Of a DNA stretch of 7,339 nucleotides, positions 6,648-7,339 are shown in pieces. The stretch is from an uncultured Comamonadaceae bacterium (GTDB lineage: Bacteria; Pseudomonadota; Gammaproteobacteria; Burkholderiales; Burkholderiaceae_C). The notes beneath the pieces are model-generated. The model was not told the DNA's origin, ran no database searches, and saw only the letters and a list, made by a program, of their open reading frames with translations. The DNA lies in assembly GCA_937871735.1 (NCBI GenBank), contig CALMOI010000101.1:1-7339 (forward strand), given 5' to 3'. Position 1 is the first letter of the stretch; each line of letters begins with the position of its first letter. Both the position numbers and the translations under genes were made by a program.

Positions 6648-7190
6648 TCAGTCTTTCACCAGCCGCGCGAAGGTGCTGCGGAACTTGGCGACCTTGGGCG
6701 CAGCCACGGCCAGGCAATAGCCCTGATACGGATTGCGTGCAAAGAAGTCTTGGTGATAGTCCTCGGCAGGCCAGTAGTTGGACAACAGCATCACCTCAGT
6801 GACCACCGGTTCGTCAAACACGCCTGACTGCGTCAACTCGCGCACAAAGGCTTGCACCTCGATTTGCTGAGCGATATTGGCGCAGTAAATACCGCTGCGG
6901 TACTGCGTGCCTTTGTCGTCGCCTTGCCGGTTGAGCGTGGTGGGGTCGTGGATCAGGAAGAAAACTTCCAAAATCTCACGCAAGGTGATTTGTGTGGGGT
7001 CGTACTGAAGTCGAACCACTTCGTTGTGCCCAGTTTTGCCCGTGCAAACCTGTTCGTAGCTGGGCTGAAGGGCATGACCGTTGCAGTAGCCTGACTCCAC
7101 ATCAGTGATGCCGCGCACGCGTACAAACACCGCCTCAGTGCACCAAAAGCAACCTCCGCCCAACACAATGACTGCGTTTTTCCCTGGCAT
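6648..7190 (-). CDS. msrA: Peptide-methionine (S)-S-oxide reductase MsrA
   Basis: The 180-residue product is a complete cytoplasmic MsrA, which reduces the S epimer of methionine sulfoxide, free or in proteins, using thioredoxin as electron donor. The catalytic motif GGCFWC spans residues 12-17, with Cys14 as the nucleophile. Other family landmarks are SYEQVCTGKTGHNEVV (44-59), the HDPTTLNRQGDDKGTQYRSGIY block (81-102) and the C-terminal QGYC (156-159), whose Cys159 is the likely resolving cysteine. Length is normal for the short, single-domain type; no MsrB domain is fused. ATG 7190 is preceded by a GTGAG Shine-Dalgarno-like stretch about 7 nt upstream. It leads a minus-strand cluster with the small membrane protein and the TonB receptor, an unusual combination that suggests a shared response to oxidative or metal stress. 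That link is inferred. Confidence 0.96.
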   Translation of the reverse strand: MPGKNAVIVLGGGCFWCTEAVFVRVRGITDVESGYCNGHALQPSYEQVCTGKTGHNEVVRLQYDPTQITLREILEVFFLIHDPTTLNRQGDDKGTQYRSGIYCANIAQQIEVQAFVRELTQSGVFDEPVVTEVMLLSNYWPAEDYHQDFFARNPYQGYCLAVAAPKVAKFRSTFARLVKD

Positions 7191-7222
7191 ATTGTTCTCA
7201 CTTTCTCAAGTTTGGTCTCACA

Positions 7223-7246
7223 CCTACGGCATGGAAACACCGTAGG
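7223..7246 (-). other. Inverted repeat in the predicted msrA leader
   Basis: CCTACGG (7223-7229) and CCGTAGG (7240-7246) form a perfect 7-bp inverted repeat around a 10-nt spacer. It lies between the candidate msrA promoter and the start codon, so it could fold as an RNA hairpin or act as a regulator site. On the minus strand the spacer also holds a two-codon ATG-CCG-TAG. No known operator consensus was recognised. Confidence 0.4.
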
Positions 7247-7260
7247 GCGGCGACGTTAGC

Positions 7261-7289
7261 ACAATAGATTTGCCCCTTTGTAAAGTTAA
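7261..7289 (-). promoter_or_regulatory. Candidate sigma70 promoter of msrA
   Basis: On the minus strand TTAACT (7289-7284, 4 of 6 to TTGACA) and TATTGT (7266-7261, 4 of 6 to TATAAT) are separated by exactly 17 bp in an AT-rich patch. Transcription would start near 7254, giving a leader of about 64 nt. It lies directly after a terminator for the preceding gene and before the only msrA start, which raises its plausibility. Confidence 0.5.
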
Positions 7290-7294
7290 AAAGT

Positions 7295-7325
7295 AAAAAA
7301 AATAGCTCGGCAAAACAAGCCAAGC
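7295..7325 (-). terminator. Rho-independent terminator of an unseen minus-strand gene
   Basis: Read on the minus strand, GCTTGGC (7325-7319) pairs with GCCGAGC (7311-7305) over 7 bp with one G-U pair and a 7-nt loop, and is followed by TA and then eight T residues (7302-7295). This is a canonical intrinsic terminator. It implies a gene on the same strand just beyond the right edge whose transcript ends here, insulating msrA. Confidence 0.75.
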
Positions 7326-7339
7326 AGTGCATCTCATAC

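Noticed and set aside
6220..6717. Minus-strand open frame of 165 codons overlapping the small membrane protein and the msrA end
   Set aside because: It overlaps msrA by about 70 bp and is unusually rich in Cys, Trp and Arg; the alternative frame (6230-6631) gives a coherent two-helix protein in tight operon spacing.

Overview
The window is high-GC DNA with dense, compact genes and reads as the chromosome of a betaproteobacterium, most likely Burkholderiales and probably Comamonadaceae. That placement is inferred from the overall look of the proteins (AEC permease, MsrA, a lipoprotein with a Cys-Gly-Gly-Gly mature end) and was not tested by any search. No tRNA, rRNA, CRISPR array, insertion sequence or integrase was seen. 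Six protein genes fill the window and the largest gene-free stretch is about 150 bp.

Layout from left to right: (1) the N-terminal 179 codons of an AEC-family (auxin efflux carrier type) permease on the minus strand, running off the left edge, with a possible leaderless start. (2) A 127-bp divergent intergenic region. (3) A plus-strand two-gene operon: a DUF1800 protein with a lipoprotein signal (666-2447), then, 10 bp later, a DUF1501 protein with a twin-arginine signal (2458-3864). (4) A strong hairpin between convergent genes (3891-3933). (5) A minus-strand cluster read from right to left: msrA (7190-6648), a small two-helix membrane protein starting with GTG (6631-6230), and a TonB-dependent outer-membrane receptor resembling the ZnuD branch (6146-3954). 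(6) The right edge carries a clear Rho-independent terminator for an unseen minus-strand gene to the right, immediately followed by a sigma70-like promoter for msrA and a small hairpin in the predicted msrA leader.

How the genes may work together: DUF1800 and DUF1501 proteins are recurrent neighbours in many bacteria and neither has a settled function. Here one is predicted to be a lipid-anchored exported protein and the other a pre-folded Tat substrate carrying an alkaline-phosphatase-like set of Asp/His motifs, so the pair may form an envelope complex. This is the least understood system in the window. The minus-strand cluster couples repair of oxidised methionine with outer-membrane uptake (probably of a metal or metal complex) through a small His/Cys-containing membrane protein of unknown role. 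Co-transcription is inferred from the 16-bp and roughly 83-bp gaps and the lack of a visible terminator between the genes.
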